A DNA stretch of 64,000 bases from Pueribacillus sp041725775 (GCF_041725775.1 NZ_JBEUEL010000013.1:1-64000), one strand, 5' to 3'; shown: positions 1 to 8,676, counted from the stretch's first letter. The notes: generated by a model from the sequence alone, not told the origin. Numbers and translations: made by a program.

Positions 1-74
1 CAGGTTTTCCTTTTTTGGCTCTGACGAGAGAATGATAATAAATAGAATTTTCTGATCTTATTTATGCAACACTA

Positions 75-1319
75 GTGTATTTAAATATGTTAAGTGAAAA
101 TGTCGCAAAGCAAGGTGGACATGTCTTTTTTGCAGAAACGGCAGAAGAAGCGAATGCGTACATTAAACAAGTTGTACAGGCTAAAAACGCTAAGAAAATC
201 GTAAAGTCAAAATCAATGGTCACAGAAGAAATTAATTTAAATGCTGAATTGCAAGAAATGGGATGCGATGTCGTTGAGACAGATTTAGGTGAATACATTT
301 TACAATTAGATGAAGATCCGCCTTCACATATCGTCGTTCCAGCGTTACACAAAAATAAAGAACAAATTCGGGATACATTTAGAGAAAAGAAAAATTATAC
401 GAAAACAGAAAAGCCTGAAGAGCTAACTCTTTTCGCGCGAGAATTGCTTCGTAAAGAGTTTCTGTCTGCCGACCTAGGGATTACGGGGTGTAACTTTGCT
501 GTAGCTGAATCAGGCTCAATTACACTTGTTACAAATGAAGGGAATGCGAGACTCGCAACTGCGATTCCGAAAACGCAAATTACAGTTATGGGGATGGAGA
601 GAATCGTTCCAACTTGGGAAGAGCTAGATATTTTGGTAAGTCTTCTCACTAGAAGTGCCGTTGGGCAAAAGTTAACTTCCTATATTACAGGCTTAACTGG
701 TCCTCATGAGGATGGAGCAGTTGATGGTCCTGAAGAATTCCACCTTGTTATCGTTGATAATAAACGTTCGGAAGCGTTAGGAACAGCATTTCAGTCAGCA
801 CTGCATTGTATTCGTTGTGCGGCTTGCATTAATGTCTGTCCTGTTTACAGTCATGTCGGAGGTCATTCGTACGGTTCCATTTATCCAGGTCCGATTGGTG
901 CTGTACTCAGTCCGATACTCGGTGGTTATGGTGATTATAAAGAATTACCATATGCATCAAGCTTATGCGCAGCTTGTACAGAAGCGTGTCCTGTAAAAAT
1001 TCCGTTGCATGAATTACTCATCGAACACCGTCGTCAGATCGTAGAAGATGAAGGTGAGGTAACAACGTATGAGAAGCTCGCGATGAAAGGGTTTGAAATC
1101 GGTGTGAAATTGCCGAGTATGTTTAAAATGGGAACGAAAGTCGCACCGTATGTTTTAAAGCCATTTACGTCTGATGAGAAAGTTACAAAAGGTCCCGGAC
1201 CGTTAAAAGAGTGGACGACAACACGCGATTTTCCTACTCCGAAAAAAGAACGTTTTCGTGATTGGTTTAAAAACCGTGAGAAAGGAAGGAACGAACATGA
1301 CGACAAGACAGATTCATAA
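75..1319 (+). CDS. lutB: LutB-like L-lactate utilization iron-sulfur protein, N-terminus missing
   Basis: LutB, with LutA and LutC, makes the cytosolic Fe-S complex that oxidises L-lactate to pyruvate. The LUD-type domain fills about residues 10-230. Two ferredoxin-type clusters follow: CIRCAACINVCP near residue 245 and CAACTEACP near 298. The C-terminal tail (GPGPLKEW...FRDWF) is typical of Bacillus LutB. The first open start is GTG at 75 with no convincing ribosome binding site, and the reading matches LutB from about its 60th residue (LSENVAKQGGHVFF). In-frame stops TGA, TAA, TAA lie at 33-41, and bases 1-74 do not encode the missing N-terminus in any frame. The gene is therefore 5'-disrupted, or the window begins at an assembly join. 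It overlaps lutC by 23 bp. lutA is not visible. Product family is sure; integrity is not. Confidence 0.85.
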   Translation: MYLNMLSENVAKQGGHVFFAETAEEANAYIKQVVQAKNAKKIVKSKSMVTEEINLNAELQEMGCDVVETDLGEYILQLDEDPPSHIVVPALHKNKEQIRDTFREKKNYTKTEKPEELTLFARELLRKEFLSADLGITGCNFAVAESGSITLVTNEGNARLATAIPKTQITVMGMERIVPTWEELDILVSLLTRSAVGQKLTSYITGLTGPHEDGAVDGPEEFHLVIVDNKRSEALGTAFQSALHCIRCAACINVCPVYSHVGGHSYGSIYPGPIGAVLSPILGGYGDYKELPYASSLCAACTEACPVKIPLHELLIEHRRQIVEDEGEVTTYEKLAMKGFEIGVKLPSMFKMGTKVAPYVLKPFTSDEKVTKGPGPLKEWTTTRDFPTPKKERFRDWFKNREKGRNEHDDKTDS

Positions 1320-2019
1320 TCGGGAAAAATTTTTACGGCGCATTAGTGAGAAGTTAAATCGGCCCCAGCCAGAGCAAGTTGAGCGCCCAACGTGGTCATA
1401 TGCTCCTCAATTCGACGTGTTGAAGGACGCTACGGATGATGAACTTGTTAACGTGCTCGTTGAACAGTGCGAGCGAATTCATACTAATGTACGAAAGACG
1501 ACAAGTGATTCGCTTTCTGAAGCACTGAAGGCTGTTATTGAACATGAATCGGCAAAGACTGTCATTACGTCAAACGATCCTCGTTATGAAGAATTCGGCT
1601 TAGGCTTATTGTTAGACGAAGAGTTGCCCTCTGAAGGCTGTGATGTTCATCGTTGGAATCCTGAGTTAAAGAGGGAAGAAAACATTGCAATTGCTGAGAA
1701 AGCTCATATCGGCATTACATTTAGCGAAATTACACTTGCTGAATCAGGAACAGTCGTCTTATTCAGTAATGCTGACACAGGTCGAACCGTTAGTTTACTG
1801 CCTACAACCTATGTCGCGATTATCCCGAAAAGCTCAATCGTGCCACGCATGACACAAGCAACTGCAGAAATTCATAAGCGCATCAAGCGCGGAGAAGTAA
1901 CCCCGTCATGCATTAACTTCATTTCCGGACCAAGTAATAGTGCTGATATTGAATTAAACCTCGTTGTCGGTGTGCATGGACCTATCCGTGCCTATTACAT
2001 TGTTGTCATGGATAAATAA
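1297..2019 (+). CDS. lutC: LutC-like lactate utilization protein C
   Basis: LUD-domain protein of 240 residues, the third subunit of the LutABC lactate oxidation system. Recognisable features are the N-terminal NREKFLRRISEKLNRPQP segment, the AESGTVVLFSNADTGRTVSLLPTT block in two parts, and the C-terminal GPSNSADIELNLVVGVHGP region that is standard for LutC. ATG 1297 is chosen over an upstream in-frame ATG at 1258 because AAAGGAAGGA lies at 1281-1290, just before it, and the family starts at this point. The start lies inside the end of lutB, so the two are translationally coupled. An intrinsic terminator follows directly, closing the operon. Confidence 0.93.
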   Translation: MTTRQIHNREKFLRRISEKLNRPQPEQVERPTWSYAPQFDVLKDATDDELVNVLVEQCERIHTNVRKTTSDSLSEALKAVIEHESAKTVITSNDPRYEEFGLGLLLDEELPSEGCDVHRWNPELKREENIAIAEKAHIGITFSEITLAESGTVVLFSNADTGRTVSLLPTTYVAIIPKSSIVPRMTQATAEIHKRIKRGEVTPSCINFISGPSNSADIELNLVVGVHGPIRAYYIVVMDK

Positions 2020-2027
2020 ACGAGATT

Positions 2028-2079
2028 AAAAAAATAGCAGAATGGATTGCGCAGTATGAATCCTTTCCTGCTATTTTTT
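2028..2079 (+). terminator. Intrinsic terminator of lutBC
   Basis: Twelve-base arms AAAAAATAGCAG / CTGCTATTTTTT enclose a partly paired loop (GGATT...AATCC), and the descending arm ends in a T run. It begins 9 bp after the lutC stop. Confidence 0.8.
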
Positions 2080-2401
2080 GTGTATTCGGTTTTAAATGTG
2101 CTTAGAGATGAGGATAGAGAGTTAATCAGAAAAGAGAAACGTAACGGTGAATGATCGAATACGTGGATGGAGTCAATCTATAATGCACTAACGAATTTCC
2201 AGACGTATACAAGCTCAGTTTGTTCAGAACGCCCCCTTTGACATATGGTCAACGATTGTTGTACTAAAATTTTGTCCAATGTTCCTCCTATCAGTCCTAT
2301 CAATTCCATGACTTAAGTATTTACTGAAGCAATACTATGAACAGAACTTAGCGTAAAAATTGTAAAAACTTTTCACTTAAAAACATGTGAAATTAATACT
2401 A
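2080..2401. other. Non-coding stretch between lutC terminator and small-protein promoter
   Basis: About 320 bases without a supported gene on either strand. A short interrupted palindrome TTGAC-N5-GTCAA is visible around 2238-2253. Nothing else was recognised. Confidence 0.5.
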
Positions 2402-2427
2402 GTTATAAAAACAATAAAAGAGGGTAT
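2402..2427 (+). promoter_or_regulatory. Sigma-B-like promoter
   Basis: GTTATA at 2402-2407, a 14-base spacer, then GGGTAT at 2422-2427. This closely fits the Bacillus general-stress sigma-B consensus (GTTTAA, 12-15 bases, GGGTAT). The predicted start of transcription near 2433 gives a leader of about 40 bases to the small ORF at 2474. Confidence 0.6.
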
Positions 2428-2473
2428 ACATATACTAGTAGGAATAGGCTACAAATTGCCAAAGGAGGAATAA

Positions 2474-2593
2474 ATGTTGCATAGTCGAAATAAAAATTTA
2501 AGTTTATTTGATCGAACAGATATGTTTACTTTGTCTACGGGTGTCATCGTTTTAAGTTCCATTGTTATTATTTTAGCGAAATTAATTCCGTGA
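2474..2593 (+). CDS. 39-aa small membrane protein, unknown function
   Basis: ATG at 2474 lies 4 bases after a near-perfect AAAGGAGGAA (2461-2470) and opens a 39-codon frame. The first 17 residues are polar (MLHSRNKNLSLFDRTDM). The rest, about residues 18-39, is one hydrophobic segment (VIVLSSIVIILAKLIP), so a single-pass membrane peptide is likely. The ORF has its own upstream sigma-B-like promoter and its own terminator 9 bases after the stop, so it is a monocistronic unit and not a chance frame. I do not recognise the family; a stress-induced membrane peptide is inferred from the promoter only. Confidence 0.7.
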   Translation: MLHSRNKNLSLFDRTDMFTLSTGVIVLSSIVIILAKLIP

Positions 2594-2602
2594 CTACGTT
2601 TT

Positions 2603-2627
2603 AGTACCTGTAATTAGGTACTTTTTT
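2603..2627 (+). terminator. Intrinsic terminator of 39-aa gene
   Basis: AGTACCT / AGGTACT seven-base stem with a six-base loop, followed by TTTTT. It lies 10 bp after the small ORF stop. Confidence 0.8.
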
Positions 2628-2649
2628 GTTTACGATTTAAAAACTTTCA

Positions 2650-2678
2650 TTGACATTGTTATAGTACAATGTTTTAAT
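2650..2678 (+). promoter_or_regulatory. Sigma-A promoter of lutR-glc genes
   Basis: TTGACA at 2650-2655 and TTTAAT at 2673-2678 with a 17-base spacer. Transcription would start about 2685, at the edge of the palindrome described next. Confidence 0.7.
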
Positions 2679-2686
2679 ATATTTAA

Positions 2687-2708
2687 ACTTATCAGATGTC
2701 TGATAAGT
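2687..2708 (+). promoter_or_regulatory. Palindromic operator, probably for LutR-like repressor
   Basis: A perfect inverted repeat: ACTTATCAGA, 2-base centre TG, TCTGATAAGT. It sits at the predicted +1 region, 80 bases upstream of the GntR/FadR-family gene, which is the usual place for an autoregulatory repressor site. That LutR binds here is inferred. Confidence 0.65.
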
Positions 2709-2786
2709 GATCTCTAAGTTTCTGAACAAGAAGATTTATAGATTTTTAGACTAAGAGAGTAAGACATGAGGATAAGGAGGGGTTAC

Positions 2787-3485
2787 ATGCTTCAAGCTGA
2801 GAAAATCTCTGGTAAAAAGGTATCTGACATCGTTGTAGAGCAAATCGAAGATTGGATACGTTCTGGCAAAGTAACTCCAGGAGAGAAACTACCGTCCGTT
2901 CGTGAGTTGTGTGAGATGTTTGATGTCGGGCGCTCAGCTGTCCGGGATGCACTAACGACGTTAAAAGGTAGAGGTCTTGTAGACGTTAAGCACGGTGAAG
3001 GAACGTTCGTTTGCCATCTAGATACAGCTCAGCTTATTCCCGATGTACTACTCGTTAGAAAAAGTGATATTAATAAGCTTTATCAAGTTCGCAAAATTTT
3101 GGAAGTCGGGATTGCTGAAACTGCTGCTGTTAATGCAACAGAAAAGCAGCTAGCGAATATGAAGCAAGCGCTAGATGAACTGGCAGATGCGAAGACGCTA
3201 GAAGCGTGGGAAGCGGATTATCGTTTTCACGAAGAAATCGTCAAAGCGAGTGGGAATGAAATATTGATTGATTTGATGGAAATGGTGTCAACGACGACGA
3301 AAAAAGCGATTATGGATTGTCAGCGGATTATTTTATCAGATCACTCTTTATCTTCTCATGTTATGAAACAGCATATTGATATTTATGAGGCGATTAAAGC
3401 GCGCCAGCCGAAACAAGCTAGAGAAGCGATGTACCGGCATTTAAATTATGTTGAACAATTGTTGAATAGTAATGTCACAGAATAA
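2787..3485 (+). CDS. lutR: LutR-like GntR/FadR-family transcriptional repressor
   Basis: 232-residue regulator. An N-terminal GntR winged helix occupies about residues 8-75, with the helix EKLPSVRELCEMFDVGRSAV and the GEGTFV wing typical of LutR and other FadR-subfamily proteins. A C-terminal FCD ligand-binding domain runs from about 90 to 220 (VRKILEVGIAETAA, FHEEIVKASGN). Family members sense lactate, glycolate or related hydroxy-acids. ATG 2787 is preferred to ATG 2766 because AAGGAGGGG lies between them at 2774-2782. It is followed at once by the GlcE/F/D genes, so it likely controls them and perhaps lutBC and lctP. It is autoregulated if the 2687-2708 palindrome is its site. Confidence 0.85.
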   Translation: MLQAEKISGKKVSDIVVEQIEDWIRSGKVTPGEKLPSVRELCEMFDVGRSAVRDALTTLKGRGLVDVKHGEGTFVCHLDTAQLIPDVLLVRKSDINKLYQVRKILEVGIAETAAVNATEKQLANMKQALDELADAKTLEAWEADYRFHEEIVKASGNEILIDLMEMVSTTTKKAIMDCQRIILSDHSLSSHVMKQHIDIYEAIKARQPKQAREAMYRHLNYVEQLLNSNVTE

Positions 3486-3513
3486 GCAATCAGAAATTGA
3501 AAGGAGTGCGGCA

Positions 3514-4833
3514 ATGATGATTTCTTCTGATTTAGAAGGCGTATTGCCAAAGGAACAAATTAAACATCATGACGGGAAACAACATATACTCGGAAATGGT
3601 GGAGCACAAATTATAGAAGTGCTTTCGGAAGAAGAGATTTCTAAAGTGCTTGCATACGCACATAAATATGAGAAAACGGTAAATATCATTTCAGGGGGTA
3701 CGAAAAGAGGGTACGGCGGAACATTAGAGCAAGCTGACATTTTGTTGTCACTTGCGAAATACAGTGGAATCGTCGAGCATTCAGTCGGTGATTTAACGTT
3801 AACGGTGAAGCCGGGAACGACGTTAAAAGAAATATCTGACGAACTTGCAAAAAAAGGACAACGTCTCGCTCTTGATACGCCATGGCCTGAACATGCAACA
3901 ATCGGAGGAATTCTATCAGCAAATGATAGCGGTCCGAAACGTCTTCTCTTCGGATCTGGTCGTGATTTAGTGATCGGTACTAGAATCGTATATGCCGATG
4001 GTCGTGTCATCCGAACTGGTGGAAAAACAGTGAAAAACGTTGCGGGTTATGACATGAACAAATTATTTATCGGTGCGATGGGAACACTCGGCGTCATTAG
4101 TGAAATTACAATAAAACTTCGTCCTTTACCAAAATTTGAAGGCTTAACACTCTTGCATTTCCAAGACGGGAAAGCACAGGATATGCGTGATTTTACGGTC
4201 CGTATTCTTGATTCTATGATGGAGCCTGTTTCTTTAGAAGTTTTAATGCCACCTTTATCTGAAAAGTTAACAGGTAAGCGTACATATACGCTTGCAATCG
4301 CATTTGAAGACCGTGAAAAAGCCGTTATTTATCAAGAAAATTGGGTGAAAGAAAACTTACCGGAAAGTGTTGAGTATACAATTTTACATGAAGAAGAAGC
4401 TCGTGAGTGGTGGGAGCGTTTCCGTCATATTGGACCGAATGGTCACGATGACGATGAAAATGAAGCGAACACACAAGCTGCGTTTAAAATCGGTTCGAAT
4501 AACTTGGATGTCATCCCTTCATTAGAAGCAGCCGAATCATTAGCTTTAGAATTCAACGTGTCAGTTGAAGGTCACGGTGGAGCTGGACATGGGATTTCAA
4601 AAGTATTTGTGAAAGGTTTCCCAGAAGATATCGTGTCTTTCAGTAAGGCATTACGAGCAAATGTTGAACAAAAACGTGGCTATGTCATCTGTACCCATGC
4701 TCCGTACGCGATTAGAGGAACGATTGATGCATGGGGGGAGAAACCTGGTTATTTTCCAATTTTAGAAGGCATTAAGCTTGCGAATGATCCAAAGCGGATT
4801 TTAAACCGCCAGCGTTTTGTAGGAGGTATTTAA
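3514..4833 (+). CDS. glcE: GlcE-like FAD-binding subunit of glycolate/lactate oxidase
   Basis: 439-residue FAD-linked oxidase of the PCMH type. The FAD-binding motif IISGGTKRGYGG is near residue 60. The DTPWPEHATIGG, GKTVKNVAGYD and GTLGVISEITIKL blocks are those of GlcE. GlcE works with GlcD and GlcF to oxidise glycolate (or D-lactate) at the membrane, passing electrons to quinone. ATG 3514 has AAAGGAG at 3500-3506; an upstream ATG at 3472 overlaps the lutR stop and lacks a better site. It is about 60-90 residues longer than E. coli GlcE, so a general FAD-linked hydroxy-acid dehydrogenase is possible. It lies one base before glcF. Confidence 0.85.
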   Translation: MMISSDLEGVLPKEQIKHHDGKQHILGNGGAQIIEVLSEEEISKVLAYAHKYEKTVNIISGGTKRGYGGTLEQADILLSLAKYSGIVEHSVGDLTLTVKPGTTLKEISDELAKKGQRLALDTPWPEHATIGGILSANDSGPKRLLFGSGRDLVIGTRIVYADGRVIRTGGKTVKNVAGYDMNKLFIGAMGTLGVISEITIKLRPLPKFEGLTLLHFQDGKAQDMRDFTVRILDSMMEPVSLEVLMPPLSEKLTGKRTYTLAIAFEDREKAVIYQENWVKENLPESVEYTILHEEEAREWWERFRHIGPNGHDDDENEANTQAAFKIGSNNLDVIPSLEAAESLALEFNVSVEGHGGAGHGISKVFVKGFPEDIVSFSKALRANVEQKRGYVICTHAPYAIRGTIDAWGEKPGYFPILEGIKLANDPKRILNRQRFVGGI

Positions 4834-4834
4834 C

Positions 4835-6211
4835 ATGAGTGTAGATGAAAAAAATCTTTCCATTCCGTTAAAGCAAGATGATCCTTCTTGCAATACGGCG
4901 ACTCTTGGAAACTTCTTATGGGATGATCTCCCGGATGAAAATAAATGGGCGGATTGTGTTCACTGTGGGATGTGTCTCGAAGCCTGTCCGACATATCAAG
5001 AGACAGGTGAAGAGCATCAGTCACCGAGAGGTCGTGTTTATTTAATTAAAGCAGTTGCTGAAGGAAAAATTGATGTTAATGAAGCGTTTTCTAAGCCGAT
5101 CTTTGACTGTTTAGACTGTCGTGCGTGTGAGACGGCATGTCCAGCGTCTGTACAAGTCGGTGGCCTAATTGAAGAAGCACGTGGGCAAATTCGTCAAGCG
5201 ATGCCATTAGAAGGTATATCTGGTGCGGTTAGCAAAACAGTCTTAAAAGGATTCTTCCCGCATCCGAGCCGTATGAATAAGCTTGGTAGCTTGATGAAAC
5301 TCTATCAAAAGAGCGGTATTCAAAAAGTTGCTAGAAAAACAGGTTTGCTGAACATTTTACCGACGCACTTAAAAGATATGGAAGCGATTCTTCCTGAAGT
5401 AGGCAAACCAGTACTAAGCACATATCCTGAAGTTGTTCCAGCTGAAGGTGAGCGTAAAGGAAGTGTCGCGTTGCTGACAGGTTGTGTCATGGACGTTATG
5501 TTTAGTGATATTAATGAAGCGACGATCCGCGTCTTAACACATAATGGCTATGATGTTCATTTGCCGAAAAATCAACGTTGCTGTGGAGCACTTCACATTC
5601 ACGCAGGGGATCGAGACACAGGTAAATCACTTGCAAAGCAAAACATCGAAGCGTTCAAAGACTTTGATAAAGTACTTGTCAACGCTGCTGGCTGTGGTGC
5701 GGCATTACAAGAATATGATGAGCTATTCCGTAACGATCCTAAAATGTTACCTATTGCAAAGGAGTTTTCTGCAAAAGTTGAGGACATTTCAAAGTTTTTA
5801 TATGACAACGACTTTAAACGCCCTAACGTTGAAGTGAAAACTAGAATTACGTATCACGATGCGTGTCACTTAGCTCACGCTCAAGGTATTCGCTTCGAAC
5901 CACGTCAACTATTAAAAGAGATTCCAGGTGTTGAATTAGTTGACTTGCCAGATGCTGATCGTTGCTGTGGAAGTGCTGGAATTTATAACATTACGCATCC
6001 AGAAATGGCAAGTAAATTACTAGAAAGAAAAATTGACGACATTCCAGAAGATGTTGAAATGATTTCAATGGGTAACCCAGGTTGTATGATGCAAATTGCG
6101 ATGGGTGTTAAAAAGTACGGCAGAAGTGAGAAGGTAGTTCATACTGTACAATTGCTTGACTGGGCTTATGAAAAAGAGAAAAAAGAAGCTGAAAAACTTA
6201 TGGAAGTGTAA
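4835..6211 (+). CDS. glcF: GlcF-like iron-sulfur subunit of glycolate/lactate oxidase
   Basis: 458-residue Fe-S protein with two ferredoxin-type 4Fe-4S motifs, CVHCGMCLEACP near residue 40 and CLDCRACETACP near 91. Two CCG domains have signatures RCCGALH near 247 and RCCGSAG near 376, and GNPGCMMQ closes the second domain. This order is that of GlcF, the electron-transfer partner of GlcD/GlcE. AGGAGGT just upstream sits in the 3' end of glcE. The start lies one base past the glcE stop, so expression is tightly coupled. Confidence 0.92.
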   Translation: MSVDEKNLSIPLKQDDPSCNTATLGNFLWDDLPDENKWADCVHCGMCLEACPTYQETGEEHQSPRGRVYLIKAVAEGKIDVNEAFSKPIFDCLDCRACETACPASVQVGGLIEEARGQIRQAMPLEGISGAVSKTVLKGFFPHPSRMNKLGSLMKLYQKSGIQKVARKTGLLNILPTHLKDMEAILPEVGKPVLSTYPEVVPAEGERKGSVALLTGCVMDVMFSDINEATIRVLTHNGYDVHLPKNQRCCGALHIHAGDRDTGKSLAKQNIEAFKDFDKVLVNAAGCGAALQEYDELFRNDPKMLPIAKEFSAKVEDISKFLYDNDFKRPNVEVKTRITYHDACHLAHAQGIRFEPRQLLKEIPGVELVDLPDADRCCGSAGIYNITHPEMASKLLERKIDDIPEDVEMISMGNPGCMMQIAMGVKKYGRSEKVVHTVQLLDWAYEKEKKEAEKLMEV

Positions 6212-6225
6212 GGGGGGCTGATTGA

Positions 6226-7686
6226 ATGTTTGGAAGAAAACGAAGAAAACAACCGGAAGATTTACTCGTTCGCAAATTAATGAAGATCGTTGGGGAAAAT
6301 GATGTTTTATATTTAAAAGAAGACTTAGTCGCTTACAATTGTGATGGTTTTACAATGACAACAGGAATGCCAAGAGCCGTTGCCTTTGTGCATAATACAG
6401 AAGAAGTTTCACAGATTGTAAAGCTTTTAAACAAAGAAAACGTTCCTTACATTGCTCGTGGGGCAGGAACAGGTTTAAGTGGAGGAGCAACTCCTCTAGG
6501 GGGCGAAGTCATCATTAGTATGGTCCGCATGAAAAAGCTCCTTCACGTAGATTTAGAAAATCGGAAAGCGGTCGTAGAGCCAGGTTACATTAACTTAAAA
6601 TTGACTCAATCGATTTCTGATAAAGGTTATTATTACGCTCCAGACCCCTCGAGCCAATACGCCTGTACGATCGGTGGGAACGTGGCAGAAAACGCTGGTG
6701 GAGCTCATTGTCTAAAATATGGGGTTACGACGAACCACATTCTTGGCTTAGAAGTTGTGCTTCCGAACGGTGAAGTTGTTGAAATTGGAGAGGAAGGTAT
6801 TCCAGACCGTCCCGGTTATGATTTGCTCGGTCTATTAACGGGATCAGAAGGTACACTAGGGATCGTTACGAAAATTACGTGTAAAGTATTAAAAAATCCT
6901 CAAGGCAAGAAAACAGTCCTTGCGTATTTCGATGATATTAACGATGCGAGCCAGGCGGTATCCGATATTATCTCTGCTGGGATCATTCCGGCTGCACTTG
7001 AAATGATGGATAATACCGCGATTCACGGTGTGGAGTCGGGAGCGCATCCGGTAGGACACCCAAGAGATATTGCAGCATTTTTACTCATTGAAGTAGACGG
7101 AATTGAAGCTGGAATTGACGACCAAATGGATGAAATTGTCGCTGTTTGTAACAACAACAATGTTCGTGAAGTAAAAGTTGCACAAACAGAAGAAGAGCGA
7201 GAACGTTGGTGGGCAAACCGTAAAACTGGTTTCAGTGCGATGGGAGCCATCTCACCAGATTACCTCGTTCAAGACGGTGTAATCCCGAGAACACGTCTAC
7301 CAGAAGTACTAACAAAAATTGGAGAAATTAGTAAAAAATATAACCTCCGCATTGCAAATATTTTCCATGCGGGAGATGGAAATCTCCACCCGCTCGTCCT
7401 TTATGATGCAAGAGTTCCAGGTGAAGCAGAACGAGCCTCAAAAGCAGGTTCTGAATGCTTAAAAGTTTGTGCTGATGCTGGCGGCTCAATTACAGGTGAA
7501 CACGGTGTCGGTATTGAGAAGAAAGAAGAAATGCGCTTTATTTTCTCAGATGAAGAAATTGAAGCACAAACGAATATCCGTGCGGTCTTCAACCCAGAAG
7601 ATTTATTAAATCCTGGTAAATTGTTCCCGCAACCAGGTCGTTGTGCAGAAATTAAGCAAGAACTAAAAAAAGCAGAAGCACGATAA
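6226..7686 (+). CDS. glcD: GlcD-like FAD-linked oxidase, glycolate/D-lactate dehydrogenase catalytic subunit
   Basis: 486-residue flavoprotein. The FAD_binding_4 domain spans about residues 40-185 (ARGAGTGLSGGA, CTIGGNVAENAGG, GSEGTLGIVTKI). The FAD-oxidase C-terminal domain holds NIFHAGDGNLHP and GSITGEHGVGIEK, which carry active-site histidines. It oxidises glycolate or D-lactate to the 2-oxo acid and passes electrons to GlcF. ATG 6226 follows AAGGGGGG at 6211-6217, 14 bp after the glcF stop. It is the last gene of the lutR-glcE-glcF-glcD cluster. Substrate preference cannot be read from the sequence. Confidence 0.92.
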   Translation: MFGRKRRKQPEDLLVRKLMKIVGENDVLYLKEDLVAYNCDGFTMTTGMPRAVAFVHNTEEVSQIVKLLNKENVPYIARGAGTGLSGGATPLGGEVIISMVRMKKLLHVDLENRKAVVEPGYINLKLTQSISDKGYYYAPDPSSQYACTIGGNVAENAGGAHCLKYGVTTNHILGLEVVLPNGEVVEIGEEGIPDRPGYDLLGLLTGSEGTLGIVTKITCKVLKNPQGKKTVLAYFDDINDASQAVSDIISAGIIPAALEMMDNTAIHGVESGAHPVGHPRDIAAFLLIEVDGIEAGIDDQMDEIVAVCNNNNVREVKVAQTEEERERWWANRKTGFSAMGAISPDYLVQDGVIPRTRLPEVLTKIGEISKKYNLRIANIFHAGDGNLHPLVLYDARVPGEAERASKAGSECLKVCADAGGSITGEHGVGIEKKEEMRFIFSDEEIEAQTNIRAVFNPEDLLNPGKLFPQPGRCAEIKQELKKAEAR

Positions 7687-7698
7687 AATAAAGGTAAA

Positions 7699-7720
7699 TG
7701 AATGGGCAATTGCCCATTCA
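7699..7720 (+). terminator. Perfect palindrome after glcD, terminator-like
   Basis: A 22-base perfect inverted repeat with half-site TGAATGGGCAA begins 13 bp after the glcD stop. The T-rich stretch only starts about 17 bases later, so it is a weak terminator or possibly a protein site. Confidence 0.45.
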
Positions 7721-7842
7721 CTGCCTCTCATTGTGCCTTCTTTTAGCTTTTTTTAAAGAGTATAATCGCGAGTCGATGGGAACAACAGTAATGAACATGT
7801 ACATAAAAAATTTAGCAATTCGACAGGTTAGGAGTGTTTAAT

Positions 7843-8595
7843 ATGAAATTTGCTCGTTTTAAAAAAGACAACACCATTTATCAAGGAATCGTTACTGATG
7901 CAGGGATTCAACAGATTGAAGGGGATCCTTACACGAATTGGTCTAAGACAGACAAGCTATTTAAACTCGAAGAAGTCGAACTGTTAGTTCCATTTGAACC
8001 ACGCCACATCATTGGAATTGGTGCAAACTATGTTGGTAACAAAGCGGAATTACCGAATGAATTGCCTGAAATCCCTGTGTTCTTTTACAAACCGACGTCA
8101 TCCGTTATTGCAACAGGTGAGCCCATTGTCATTCCAGATTCTATTGATGAAGTGAAATTTGAATCTGAGCTTGCGGTTGTTATCGGTAAACGTGCAAGTA
8201 ACATCTCGGAAGATGAAGTTACAGATTACATTTTCGGTTATACCGTAGCAAATGATGTGACAGCACCACAGTTTTTCCGTGAAGATGGACATTGGACTGT
8301 AGGTAAATCGTTTGACACGTTTACGCCAATCGGACCGTTCGTAGAGACAGAACTTGATCCAGACAAAGTCGTTGTAAAAGCGTACCTAAACGGTGAGAAA
8401 AAACAAGATAGTGAAACATCACTAATGATCGTATCGATGCGGAAAATGGTCGCTTATTTATCAAAAGTGATGACGCTTGAAGCTGGAGACGTCATTTTAA
8501 CAGGAAGCCCATTAGGAGCTGTTATGATGAAAGCTGGCGACGAAATCGTTTGTGAAATTCAAGAAATTGGACAGTTGCGAAATCCAGTAAAATAG
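7843..8595 (+). CDS. Fumarylacetoacetate hydrolase family protein
   Basis: 250-residue FAH-family enzyme, a group of Mg-dependent C-C hydrolases, isomerases or decarboxylases acting on 2-oxo or 1,3-diketo acids. The core has GIGANYVGN, the metal-ligand block FESELAVVIG, AVANDVT-like TVANDVTAPQF, KSFDTFTPIGP and LTGSPLGA near the C-terminus. ATG 7843 is chosen over GTG 7834 because TAGGAG at 7829-7834 is placed correctly only for it. It sits alone between the glc cluster and the lactate permease, with a terminator after it. The exact reaction is unknown; acylpyruvate hydrolase is one possibility. Confidence 0.85.
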   Translation: MKFARFKKDNTIYQGIVTDAGIQQIEGDPYTNWSKTDKLFKLEEVELLVPFEPRHIIGIGANYVGNKAELPNELPEIPVFFYKPTSSVIATGEPIVIPDSIDEVKFESELAVVIGKRASNISEDEVTDYIFGYTVANDVTAPQFFREDGHWTVGKSFDTFTPIGPFVETELDPDKVVVKAYLNGEKKQDSETSLMIVSMRKMVAYLSKVMTLEAGDVILTGSPLGAVMMKAGDEIVCEIQEIGQLRNPVK

Positions 8596-8623
8596 GGGTA
8601 AAATCCAAGTTATTTTCAGAAAT

Positions 8624-8676
8624 GAAAAAAGAGGAAATAAAAATTTTAAAAAAACCTTTCTTTTTCCTCTTTTTTT
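8624..8676 (+). terminator. Intrinsic terminator after FAH-family gene
   Basis: AAAAAAGAGGAAA / TTTTTCCTCTTTTTT long A/T-rich stem with a terminal T run, 28 bp after the stop. Confidence 0.7.

Noticed and set aside
3472..3513. ATG 3472 as glcE start overlapping lutR
   Set aside because: The ribosome site AAAGGAG at 3500-3506 fits ATG 3514; the extra 14 residues are polar and unlike the family.
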